Of a stretch of DNA of 37,335 nt, positions 18,247 to 25,484 are shown piece by piece; within the stretch, counting starts at the first letter, position 1, and each line of letters starts with the position of its first letter. The translations under genes and the position numbers were made by a program. The stretch is from Pontibacter fetidus (GTDB lineage Bacteria > Bacteroidota > Bacteroidia > Cytophagales > Hymenobacteraceae), in contig NZ_JAAEAA010000030.1 in the NCBI RefSeq assembly GCF_010119545.1, positions 1 through 37,335 of the forward strand. Reading direction: 5' to 3'. Under the pieces are notes generated by a model, which had not been told where the DNA came from, searched no databases, and saw only the letters and a list, made by a program, of their open reading frames with translations.

Positions 18247-18277
18247 CAAAGTTATCCCGATTTCTTAAATATCCATA
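18247..18277 (-). promoter_or_regulatory. Candidate promoter for nuoKLMN
   Basis: On the minus strand TAACTTTG (18254-18247) matches the TAnnTTTG -7 box. TATG lies 19 bases upstream (18277-18274), three of four bases of the TTTG -33 box. It would start transcription about 50 bases before nuoK, which the split from nuoA-J requires. Confidence 0.5.
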
Positions 18278-18402
18278 ACATATTTCCATACTTCTTTGGA
18301 TAAAGGTTTTAAGGATTTTGTTCAATTTTCAGGATTAAATCTATATTTTGTGAGAGAGTGGTTTTCCAGTCGAATAATGCATTTAAGTCGCAATCCATCA
18401 AT

Positions 18403-18801
18403 ATGAAAAAAGAGCCTAACAGTAACCTGAAGTTTTATGTTATAGTTGGTATACTTTCATTAGTATTCATCACTCTAGTTCGTTATTTCTTTCCTAACAT
18501 GGTTAAGAGTAGCTTGTGTGGCAAAGAGCAGGAATTGAAAGATGTGTATTTAAAAGGAGTAGTGACACTAAAATATATAGATAAACCTAATCACGCTGCA
18601 GAAGTGCTATTGGTACATCATCTGAATGGCTTAGAGTATAAATTATATTTAGCTGGAGACTCAAGCAGCTTGTTCAACTATGCAGCAGTAGGCGATTCAA
18701 TTTATAAAGAGTTAGGATCTATGAAAGTGGAAGTAAATCGGGATGGAAAAGTGAAGCCATTTATAGTTGCCTACGGTTGTGAAGAGTTTACAACATTCTA
18801 A
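18403..18801 (+). CDS. Hypothetical membrane-anchored protein
   Basis: A 132-residue protein of a family I do not recognise. A single N-terminal transmembrane segment (about residues 9-30, FYVIVGILSLVFITLVRYFF) is followed by a likely periplasmic strand-rich domain with two cysteines (SSLCGKE and AYGCEEF) that could pair. I chose ATG 18403 (MKKEPNSN) over the GTG at 18358 because it puts the membrane segment at the usual place. The gene is on the strand opposite to nuo, between nuoK and nuoJ, and is more AT-rich than its neighbours. It is probably transcribed with the lipoprotein gene 55 bases downstream. Confidence 0.7.
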   Translation: MKKEPNSNLKFYVIVGILSLVFITLVRYFFPNMVKSSLCGKEQELKDVYLKGVVTLKYIDKPNHAAEVLLVHHLNGLEYKLYLAGDSSSLFNYAAVGDSIYKELGSMKVEVNRDGKVKPFIVAYGCEEFTTF

Positions 18802-18856
18802 CTAACAGTTGTGCAATTTGGAAGTATAAGTAGTAATTAATTAACTAACTTATTTT

Positions 18857-19927
18857 ATGCTCCAAAAAAACAAATTACACCTTACGTGTAATGCAATTCT
18901 TGTTTTGTTATGCTTTGTTGCCTGTCAAATCCTAATGCAGGGATGTACTATGGATGAGAAAAAGAAAAGTGTTGATGCTACTGAAAATGAAAACACAAAG
19001 CCGTCCGCAACTATAACCGCCAGGCATTTTTACAAGTATCTCCCGTCCGGGTCAGGGATAGAAATTGCTCCCGAAGGATTTTATGTTATCGGAGACGACT
19101 CACCTTTTTTATACCGGTTGGATAAAAACTATAAGCAGATTGCAAAATACGAGCTTTTTGACACTACTAATTTTAAGAATGGTCGCATCCCGAAACCGCT
19201 AAAACCTGACCTGGAGAGCCTGGCATCTTTTACATATAAAGAAAAAAGTTACCTCTTCACCATCGGCTCTGGTTCTGCAGAAGTGCGAAAAAAAGCGTAT
19301 TTAATTGAATTGGCTATAGTTTTGAAAAAGCCTAAGGTTAAAGAGATTGACTTGAAAGGCCTATATGATTCGCTTGAAAAGAACAAAACTATAGTTGGCG
19401 ATGAGCTGCTGAACATTGAAGGGCTCGATTTCTCAGAAGACAAAGTATACCTGCTGCAAAGAGCACTAAACAAATCTGGCAACATAGTTCTGACTTTTGA
19501 TCTTTCAGACTTCAACGCTTTCCTTTTTGAAAATAAACCGTTGCCTGCACCCGAACTATACTTTGTGAAGCTTCCTTCTTTGCAAGGTTACCAGGCTGGC
19601 TTTTCCGGTGCTTATGTTTTGGATGATAAACTATTTTTTACAGCATCTGTAGAAAGGGCGCCGGACGCGATACAGGATGGTGAAGTGTTGGGAAGTTATG
19701 TAGGCTATATTACTTTATCAGACTTACCGAAGGCTGTTTCTCAGGATAAACCTATAGTTGTCAAAGCTGCTCAGGTCAAAGATAGTAAGGGTAAAACCTA
19801 TATCGGTAAAATTGAGTCGCTGGTGGTAGAGAAAGGAAATAAGAATGGTAATTATAAAGTAGTTGCCATTTCAGATGATGACCAAGGCCATTCGGAGATT
19901 TTGGAAGTGGAGTTTATAGTTGAGTAA
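18857..19927 (+). CDS. Lipoprotein of unknown function, possible beta-propeller
   Basis: A 356-residue protein with an N-terminal hydrophobic segment and a lipobox LMQGC, placing the acylated Cys at residue 30. The mature part consists of repeated strand pairs (for example FYVIGDDSPFLYRLDKNYK, GDELLNIEGLDFSEDKVYLL, YVLDDKLFFTASVE) at intervals of about 45-60 residues, as in six- or seven-bladed propellers. The TIGSGSAEVRKKAYLIEL segment recalls Bacteroidota propeller-like families of unknown role (DUF6929-like), which I cannot confirm. It lies on the plus strand between nuoK and nuoJ and ends before a large inverted repeat and a shared terminator. Confidence 0.7.
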   Translation: MLQKNKLHLTCNAILVLLCFVACQILMQGCTMDEKKKSVDATENENTKPSATITARHFYKYLPSGSGIEIAPEGFYVIGDDSPFLYRLDKNYKQIAKYELFDTTNFKNGRIPKPLKPDLESLASFTYKEKSYLFTIGSGSAEVRKKAYLIELAIVLKKPKVKEIDLKGLYDSLEKNKTIVGDELLNIEGLDFSEDKVYLLQRALNKSGNIVLTFDLSDFNAFLFENKPLPAPELYFVKLPSLQGYQAGFSGAYVLDDKLFFTASVERAPDAIQDGEVLGSYVGYITLSDLPKAVSQDKPIVVKAAQVKDSKGKTYIGKIESLVVEKGNKNGNYKVVAISDDDQGHSEILEVEFIVE

Positions 19928-19948
19928 AGTATAAACTATAAAACGTTA

Positions 19949-20016
19949 TGTCATCTCGACGTAAGGAGAGATCTATCTGGAATTCTAAATAGATCTCTCC
20001 TTACGTCGAGATGACA
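19949..20016. repeat. Perfect 28-bp inverted repeat (paired TGTCAT elements)
   Basis: Arms 19949-19976 and 19989-20016 are perfectly complementary (both read TGTCATCTCGACG inward from the outside) with a 12-base loop. Each arm is a TGTCAT...AGATCT dispersed element, here placed head to head. It lies between the convergent lipoprotein gene and nuoJ. Confidence 0.8.
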
Positions 20017-20030
20017 AATCCAGTAAAATA

Positions 20031-20066
20031 AAAAAGGGCTGCAACTATAAAATTGCAGCCCTTTTT
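20031..20066. terminator. Bidirectional terminator after nuoJ and the lipoprotein gene
   Basis: A perfect 14-bp stem, AAAAAGGGCTGCAA (20031-20044) with TTGCAGCCCTTTTT (20053-20066), A- and T-runs on both sides, 17 bases past the nuoJ stop. It should end the nuoA-J transcript and cut it off from nuoKLMN. Confidence 0.9.
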
Positions 20067-20083
20067 TATAGTTATAGCCCAGA

Positions 20084-20596
20084 TTAGAAGTGTCTTTCTC
20101 CGGTCTCTTTTTTGCCTAACATTACAGCGCCAACCATGGCAACCAGGAACAGCACTGATGCTAACTCGAAAGGCAGGAGGTATTTGGTATACAATACTTT
20201 ACCTAAGTTCTCAACCATACCGATCTGCGAGTTATAGTTTTCCGCATCAAAAGTTCCTACATGGGCATCCTTCAAGGCCGCAAACATTACCACAAAAAGC
20301 AAACCGCCAGCTATAGTTCCGGCAACTTTAGTCATAGCTGATGTTTCCAGATCGCGCTCGTTTTTACCTACACTCAGGAACATGATCACAAACAGGAACA
20401 GTACCATGATAGCGCCGGCATAAACGATGATATTTACAACAGCCAGGAACTGCGCGTTCAGCAGAATATAATGTGCCGATATAGTAAAGAACGTAATGAT
20501 CAGGAACAGAATGCTGTGCACCGGGTTTTTAGAAATTACTACCATCAGGGCGCAAAGCAACGTAAGCGAAGCCAGGAAATAGAACAGATTCTCCAT
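20084..20596 (-). CDS. nuoJ: NADH-quinone oxidoreductase subunit J
   Basis: A 170-residue membrane subunit with five hydrophobic helices (FYFLASLTLLCALMVV, SILFLIITFFTIS, VVNIIVYAGAIMVLFLFVIM and others). The INIIVYAGAIMVLFLFV-type third helix is the hallmark of NuoJ; it carries the pi-bulge region linked to coupling. It starts 7 bases after the nuoI stop. Here the contiguous nuo transcript ends, with a strong terminator 17 bases downstream. Confidence 0.96.
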   Translation of the reverse strand: MENLFYFLASLTLLCALMVVISKNPVHSILFLIITFFTISAHYILLNAQFLAVVNIIVYAGAIMVLFLFVIMFLSVGKNERDLETSAMTKVAGTIAGGLLFVVMFAALKDAHVGTFDAENYNSQIGMVENLGKVLYTKYLLPFELASVLFLVAMVGAVMLGKKETGERHF

Positions 20597-20603
20597 TATG
20601 GGA

Positions 20604-21113
20604 TTATTTTGTTTCAGTGGTTTTTAATGGCTCTACCAGGCGGTCTTTGCCATAAATAAATTCGTCGCGTTCGTAGCGGGCAGGTGCAAGCTTGTCGTCT
20701 TGCAGGAAGATAGCAGCTTTAGGGCAGGCTTCTTCACACAAACCACAAAAGATGCAACGCAGCATGTTTACCTCATACGTAACTGCATATTTTTCTTCGC
20801 GGTACAAATGCTCTTCTCCAGCCTTACGCTCACCGGCAATCATGGTAATTGCTTCTGCAGGGCAGGCTACAGCACAAAGTCCGCAGGCAGTACAACGCTC
20901 AGCGCCATTTTCGTCGCGCTTTAGTACATGCAGGCCACGCCAGATGTCGCTGCGCTCGCGGGTTTGTTCCGGGTAGTTTATAGTTGCCTTCTTTTTAAAG
21001 AAGTGTTTTAGCGTAATTCCCAAGCCTTGTGCAATAGCCGGAAGATAAGCCCTTTCAGCAAAGGTCATCTCGCGCTTCTGCACTTTCTTGCTTCTGTTTG
21101 ATAATGGTTCCAT
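20604..21113 (-). CDS. nuoI: NADH-quinone oxidoreductase subunit I
   Basis: A 169-residue peripheral-arm subunit carrying clusters N6a and N6b. Two CX2CX2CX3CP motifs are intact: Cys74/77/80/84 (CTACGLCAVACP) and Cys120/123/126/130 (CIFCGLCEEACP). The N-terminal part (about 1-50) contains an amphipathic region (AIAQGLGITLKHFF) for membrane contact. It starts 61 bases after nuoH and is followed after 7 bases by nuoJ. Confidence 0.96.
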   Translation of the reverse strand: MEPLSNRSKKVQKREMTFAERAYLPAIAQGLGITLKHFFKKKATINYPEQTRERSDIWRGLHVLKRDENGAERCTACGLCAVACPAEAITMIAGERKAGEEHLYREEKYAVTYEVNMLRCIFCGLCEEACPKAAIFLQDDKLAPARYERDEFIYGKDRLVEPLKTTETK

Positions 21114-21174
21114 TATATCGTTCTCCCTTCTATTGATCTCAACTATAGTTAAGACCAGTTTTAGGTACTATAGT

Positions 21175-22230
21175 TTAAAATAAATAGTCTTTCAGCAGAA
21201 TTGCGCCGCCAGTCAATACCACGTTCAGTATCGCAAGCGGAATCAGGATCTGCCAGCCCAGCTTCATCAGTTGGTCATATCGGAAGCGTGGAAGCGTCCA
21301 GCGAACCCACATAAAGAAGAAGATAAAGGCGAATATCTTTGCAAACATCACTGCCACGCCAACTATAGTTACCACGTTATTGGCCAGCACCGGATCGCTG
21401 ATAGCCGAACGGAGGTTCTCCATGAACGGGAAGTTGTAAGCACCAAAGTATAGCGTAGACATTACCGCCGATACTACAAAGATGTTAATATATTCTGCAA
21501 ACAGATACATACCCAGTTTCATAGAGCCATACTCGGTGTGGTAACCACCAATAAGCTCCGCTTCCGATTCTGGTAAGTCGAAAGGCGTACGGTTAGTCTC
21601 AGCAAAGGCACACACCAGGAAAAGGATAAAGCCCAATGGCTGGTACCAGATATTCCAGTTAAAGCCTTGCTGCTGTTCTGCAATCTCTCTCAAAGAAAGC
21701 GAACCCGTCATCATGATCACCGCGATAAGCGAAAGACCCATGGCAAGTTCGTAGCTAATGTTCTGCGAAGCCGCACGGATAGCGCCCAGCAACGAGAATT
21801 TGTTGTTAGAAGCCCATCCACCGATCATCAGACCATATACACCCAGCGATACAATACCGAAAACATATAGCACCCCAATGTTTACTTCAATTGCCTGCAG
21901 CCATATTTCGCGGCCACCAACCAGCAGCATATCGCCAAACGGAATTACCGCGCTCGACATGCCAGCCACCAGCATAGCAATACCCGGGCCGATAATGAAT
22001 AGTGCTTTGTTTGCTTTGGCAGGTATAAATTCTTCTTTAAAGAAAAGTTTACCGGCATCGGCAAGGGGCTGCAGCAACCCAAATGGACCAGCACGGTTCG
22101 GGCCTACGCGGTCCTGGATAAAGGCAGCTATTTTACGCTCAAAATAAGTAGAGTAAGTAGCTATCAGTAGGGTAATACCGAAAATTACCAGGATAAAAAT
22201 CCCTCTATAAATTAGGTCTACAGACTCCAT
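21175..22230 (-). CDS. nuoH: NADH-quinone oxidoreductase subunit H
   Basis: A 351-residue membrane subunit at the junction of the peripheral arm, forming much of the quinone-binding chamber. Conserved loops are visible: ERKIAAFIQDRVGPNRAGPF, FAETNRTPFDLPESEAEL and FFFMWVRWTLPRFRYDQLM. About eight hydrophobic helices are present. The start codon lies 3 bases after the nuoG stop. Confidence 0.97.
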   Translation of the reverse strand: MESVDLIYRGIFILVIFGITLLIATYSTYFERKIAAFIQDRVGPNRAGPFGLLQPLADAGKLFFKEEFIPAKANKALFIIGPGIAMLVAGMSSAVIPFGDMLLVGGREIWLQAIEVNIGVLYVFGIVSLGVYGLMIGGWASNNKFSLLGAIRAASQNISYELAMGLSLIAVIMMTGSLSLREIAEQQQGFNWNIWYQPLGFILFLVCAFAETNRTPFDLPESEAELIGGYHTEYGSMKLGMYLFAEYINIFVVSAVMSTLYFGAYNFPFMENLRSAISDPVLANNVVTIVGVAVMFAKIFAFIFFFMWVRWTLPRFRYDQLMKLGWQILIPLAILNVVLTGGAILLKDYLF

Positions 22231-22233
22231 ATG

Positions 22234-23214
22234 TTATTGCTGTGGCAGTTTTTTCTTGGTAGAACTTGGTAAGTTAGGCACAATAGGCACGTTAAGTACG
22301 GGCAGTTCGTAATGGTTTGCCGAGATAACTGAATTACGTTCTATGTGGCGCGGACCTTCAATTGTCCAGTCTTTTGTTTCTTTTTTATCGAAACGGCAGG
22401 TGTTACAGATAAACTCCTCCACCTCGTTGTACTGGTCTTTGCGGGCTGTTACGCGCAATACTTCTTCGCCACGTGTCCAAAGGGTTACTTTACCAGAGCA
22501 GGTAGGGCAATCGCGGTGTGCATCCATCGGCTTTGTAAACCAAACACGGTTCTTAAAGCGCCAGGTCTTATCTGTAAGCGCACCTACCGGGCACACATCA
22601 ATCACGTTACCAGAGAAATCGTTATCGATCACGTTCTCAATGTATGTACCAATTTCAGCAGCATCGCCACGACCTAACACGCCATGTACACGATTAGGTG
22701 TAATCTGGTCGGCAGTATACACACAACGATAGCACAGAATGCAGCGCGTCATGTGCAACTGTATGTAAGGGCCAAGATCTATCTTGTTGAATTTACGACG
22801 CTCTTCCTCGTAACGTGTAGCGCTCACACCATGCTCATACGAAAGGTCCTGCAGATCGCATTCACCAGCCTGGTCGCAAATAGGGCAATCCAGCGGGTGG
22901 TTGATCAACAGCATTTCCACGATACCTTTGCGGGCATTCAGCACGTCTTCGTTGGTTGTATTTTCTACCACCATACCATCCTGCACCGGCGTAATGCACG
23001 AGGCTACCAGTTTAGGCATTGGGCGTGAGTCTTTGGCAGAACCTTGTGTTACTTTTACAAGGCACACACGGCATTTACCGCCACTACCTTTAAGTGGAGT
23101 ATAGTAACACATGGCAGGTGGCACCACACTGCCTCCAATTTTTCTGGCAGCCTGCAGGATGGTAGTTCCATCTTCTACCTCTACCTCAATGCCATCGAAT
23201 GTTATTTTAGCCAT
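22234..23214 (-). CDS. nuoG: NADH-quinone oxidoreductase subunit G, short form
   Basis: A 326-residue protein, far shorter than the roughly 800-900 residues of proteobacterial NuoG. It keeps the electron-carrying N-terminal part: a 2Fe-2S site (Cys36, Cys48, Cys51, Cys73), a His-ligated 4Fe-4S site (His106, Cys110, Cys113, Cys119) and a second 4Fe-4S site (Cys158, Cys161, Cys164, Cys208). A further pair of CX2C motifs (Cys236/239 and Cys270/273) lies where the N7/molybdopterin Fe-S domain would begin, spaced differently from the N7 pattern. The whole molybdopterin-like domain is absent, with a basic tail instead. The stop sits 3 bases before nuoH, so this is not a recent frameshift. A short NuoG may be usual for this lineage. 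There is a 181-base gap from nuoF containing repeats. Confidence 0.93.
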   Translation of the reverse strand: MAKITFDGIEVEVEDGTTILQAARKIGGSVVPPAMCYYTPLKGSGGKCRVCLVKVTQGSAKDSRPMPKLVASCITPVQDGMVVENTTNEDVLNARKGIVEMLLINHPLDCPICDQAGECDLQDLSYEHGVSATRYEEERRKFNKIDLGPYIQLHMTRCILCYRCVYTADQITPNRVHGVLGRGDAAEIGTYIENVIDNDFSGNVIDVCPVGALTDKTWRFKNRVWFTKPMDAHRDCPTCSGKVTLWTRGEEVLRVTARKDQYNEVEEFICNTCRFDKKETKDWTIEGPRHIERNSVISANHYELPVLNVPIVPNLPSSTKKKLPQQ

Positions 23215-23303
23215 TTTATATTTCGTTGTTCGTTACTCGTTGTTCGTTTCTCGCAAACAACCCAAACGATTTAAGCTATACTTTTTAATTCAAACTCCCG
23301 GTT

Positions 23304-23379
23304 TGTCATCTTACAGGGATCCTATTGGCAAATTGCTGAGGCTTAACCTCCCTTCTACCAAGTTTCTTCCAGAATGACA
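23304..23379. repeat. Paired TGTCAT elements in the nuoF-nuoG gap
   Basis: The segment starts with TGTCAT (23304-23309) and ends with ATGACA (23374-23379), an imperfect head-to-head pair. The right half, read on the minus strand, matches the element at 12371-12410, including GGCTTAACCTCCCT at 23340-23353. It sits inside the nuo transcript. Confidence 0.6.
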
Positions 23380-23395
23380 GGAGAGAAGTTAATTC

Positions 23396-24742
23396 TTATG
23401 CTTCTATAGTTGCCAGTTGGCCTCTGTATACAGCACCTGGTAAAATTGCCTCTTTCGGATGCTTAATGTGCCACTCAAATTCCTCGCGGAAGTGGCGGAT
23501 CGCACTGGCTACCGGCCATGCTGCTGCATCACCCAGCGGACAAATCGTATTACCTTCTATCTGCTTGGCAACGCTTACCAACAGGTCAATGTCCTGCTGA
23601 TGTCCGTGGCCGTGCTCGATGCGGTGTAATACTTTTTCCATCCAACCTGTACCTTCTCGGCATGGGCTGCACTGGCCACATGATTCATGATGATAGAAGC
23701 GGGCATAGTTCCACGTGTTGCGCACAATGCACTGGTCTTCATCAAAAACTATAAAGGCGCCGGAACCCAGCATCGAACCACTCACAAAACCACCGTCAGA
23801 AAGCGATTCGTAAGACATCAGGCGATCTTCACCAGCTGCAGTTTTTGTTATCAGGTTTGCAGGAAGGATCGGAACAGAAGAACCACCCGGCACTACGGCC
23901 TTCAGTTGCTTGCCTTTCCAGATACCACCGCAGTATTCGTCAGAATAAATGAATTCTTCAACCGGAACACCCAGTTCGATCTCGTAAACGCCCGGCTTGT
24001 TGATGTTACCGCTGCAAGAGAATAGCTTCGTACCTGTGCTTCTACCGATACCAATTTTTGCATATTCGGCACCACCGTTGTTCACGATCCACGGCACAGA
24101 CGCGATAGATTCTACGTTGTTTACCACCGTTGGCGAAGCAAATAAACCTTTCACAGCCGGGAATGGCGGCTTGTTACGCGGGTTACCGCGCTTACCTTCC
24201 AGAGACTCTAAAAGAGCAGTTTCTTCACCGCAGATATAAGCACCACCACCCGGAGCTACATGCAGGTCCAGGTCGTAACCAGAACCCAGTATGTTTTTAC
24301 CAAGCAAGCCAGCTGCATACGCCTCCGCAATTGCTTTCTCCAGTATGCGCAGCACAAACATCAACTCGCCACGGATGTAGATATAAGATGTGTTTGCACC
24401 CAGCGCGTAGCTCGACGTGATCATACCTTCTATCAGGGAGTGTGGCGTTTTCTCCATGAAGTAGCGGTCCTTGAATGTTCCAGGCTCCGACTCATCGGCG
24501 TTGCAAACCAGGTAACGCGGAATACCTTCCGGCTTAGCCAGAAAGCTCCACTTCATACCAGTCGGGAAGCCGGCACCACCACGACCACGCAGGCCTGATG
24601 TTTTCACTTCTTCCACCACCTCGTCCGGAGACATCGTTTTCAAAGCCTTCTCTACCGAGCGGTAGCCGCCATGCTTACGATATACTTCCAGGGTCTCGAT
24701 GCCTGGTACGTTTATATGTTCGGTTAATATTTTAATTCCCAT
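23396..24742 (-). CDS. nuoF: NADH-quinone oxidoreductase subunit F
   Basis: A 448-residue flavoprotein subunit that oxidises NADH and holds FMN and cluster N3. The NADH-binding glycine-rich segment GRGGAGFP is at residues 53-60; the FMN-binding region GGGAYICGEETALLESLEG is around 165-183. Cluster ligands are Cys355, Cys358, Cys361 (SCGQCSPC) and Cys401 (TICPLGD). With NuoE and NuoG it forms the NADH-dehydrogenase module, so this complex I should use NADH rather than ferredoxin. The start is ATG 24742. Confidence 0.97.
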   Translation of the reverse strand: MGIKILTEHINVPGIETLEVYRKHGGYRSVEKALKTMSPDEVVEEVKTSGLRGRGGAGFPTGMKWSFLAKPEGIPRYLVCNADESEPGTFKDRYFMEKTPHSLIEGMITSSYALGANTSYIYIRGELMFVLRILEKAIAEAYAAGLLGKNILGSGYDLDLHVAPGGGAYICGEETALLESLEGKRGNPRNKPPFPAVKGLFASPTVVNNVESIASVPWIVNNGGAEYAKIGIGRSTGTKLFSCSGNINKPGVYEIELGVPVEEFIYSDEYCGGIWKGKQLKAVVPGGSSVPILPANLITKTAAGEDRLMSYESLSDGGFVSGSMLGSGAFIVFDEDQCIVRNTWNYARFYHHESCGQCSPCREGTGWMEKVLHRIEHGHGHQQDIDLLVSVAKQIEGNTICPLGDAAAWPVASAIRHFREEFEWHIKHPKEAILPGAVYRGQLATIEA

Positions 24743-24808
24743 TGTAGCAGGATATATAGCTTGGCAGTTACTCTATAGTTGGCTGCCTGTTTATACTTTA
24801 TTGTTATC

Positions 24809-24886
24809 TGACAAAGGACTTAATGACAAAGGACAAAAGAGAAAACTTATAACAAGTCTATTGTCTTTTGTCAAATGATCTTTTGT
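24809..24886. repeat. GACAAAGGAC/TTTTGTC repeats in the nuoE-nuoF gap
   Basis: GACAAAGGAC occurs at about 24810-24819 and again as GACAAAGGACAAAAGA near 24825-24840; complementary TCTTTTGTC copies lie at about 24864-24872 and 24878-24886. The arms could form a stem-loop between nuoE and nuoF in the transcript. Confidence 0.5.
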
Positions 24887-25423
24887 CTAATTTGCCTGAT
24901 GATAAGGTGTTTCTACCTCGGTGTTGCGCATTGTTTCCAGGAACTGATCCAGCTTTTCTTCTGAATCGATGTTCTCGTAAAACTTCTCGCGTACCTGTAG
25001 CATCGGACCTGTACCACATGAGGCAAGGCATTCTACCGGCTTCAGCGTAAACATACCATCCGCAGTTGTTTCACCTTCTTCTATGTTCAGTTTCTCCTTC
25101 AGCATGTCGATCACCTGATCAGCACCACGCAGGCAGCAAGGGCCTGTGCGGCATACTTCCAGCACGTGCTTGCCAACCGGCTTCAGGTTGAACATGGTAT
25201 AGAACGTAGCCACTTCGTAAACTTCGATCGGCTGTATGTTCAGAATTTCGGCAATTTTATCCATTACCTGCGGACTCAGCCAGCCTCCAAATTCTGCCTG
25301 TGCTACGTGCATGATAGGTAGAATAGCGGATTTCTGGCGTCCTTCCGGGTAGTGGCTGATGTAGCGCTGGATCTCGGCCATGCCTGCATCAGAAAACTTT
25401 ACTTCGTTTATAGTCTCTGCCAT
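24887..25423 (-). CDS. nuoE: NADH-quinone oxidoreductase subunit E
   Basis: A 178-residue thioredoxin-like 2Fe-2S subunit carrying cluster N1a. Ligands are Cys91 and Cys96 (VCRTGPC) and Cys132 and Cys136 (ECLASC). I set the start at ATG 25423 (MAETINEVKF) rather than the TTG at 25453, which would add ten poorly conserved residues. The helical N-terminus (ISHYPEGRQKSAILPIMHVA) matches the family. It lies 61 bases after nuoD and 144 before nuoF. Confidence 0.95.
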   Translation of the reverse strand: MAETINEVKFSDAGMAEIQRYISHYPEGRQKSAILPIMHVAQAEFGGWLSPQVMDKIAEILNIQPIEVYEVATFYTMFNLKPVGKHVLEVCRTGPCCLRGADQVIDMLKEKLNIEEGETTADGMFTLKPVECLASCGTGPMLQVREKFYENIDSEEKLDQFLETMRNTEVETPYHQAN

Positions 25424-25484
25424 TTTATAGTTGTCATCGGTTGTTTCAGGCAACCAATGTTAAATGGTAATTAATTCTAAAATA

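Noticed and set aside
22234..23214. NuoG as a frameshifted pseudogene
   Set aside because: The stop is followed within 3 bases by the nuoH start and no downstream frame encodes the missing domain, so it is a natural short form.
25424..25453. Upstream TTG start for nuoE
   Set aside because: The extra ten residues are not expected in the family and an ATG at 25423 gives a normal N-terminus.
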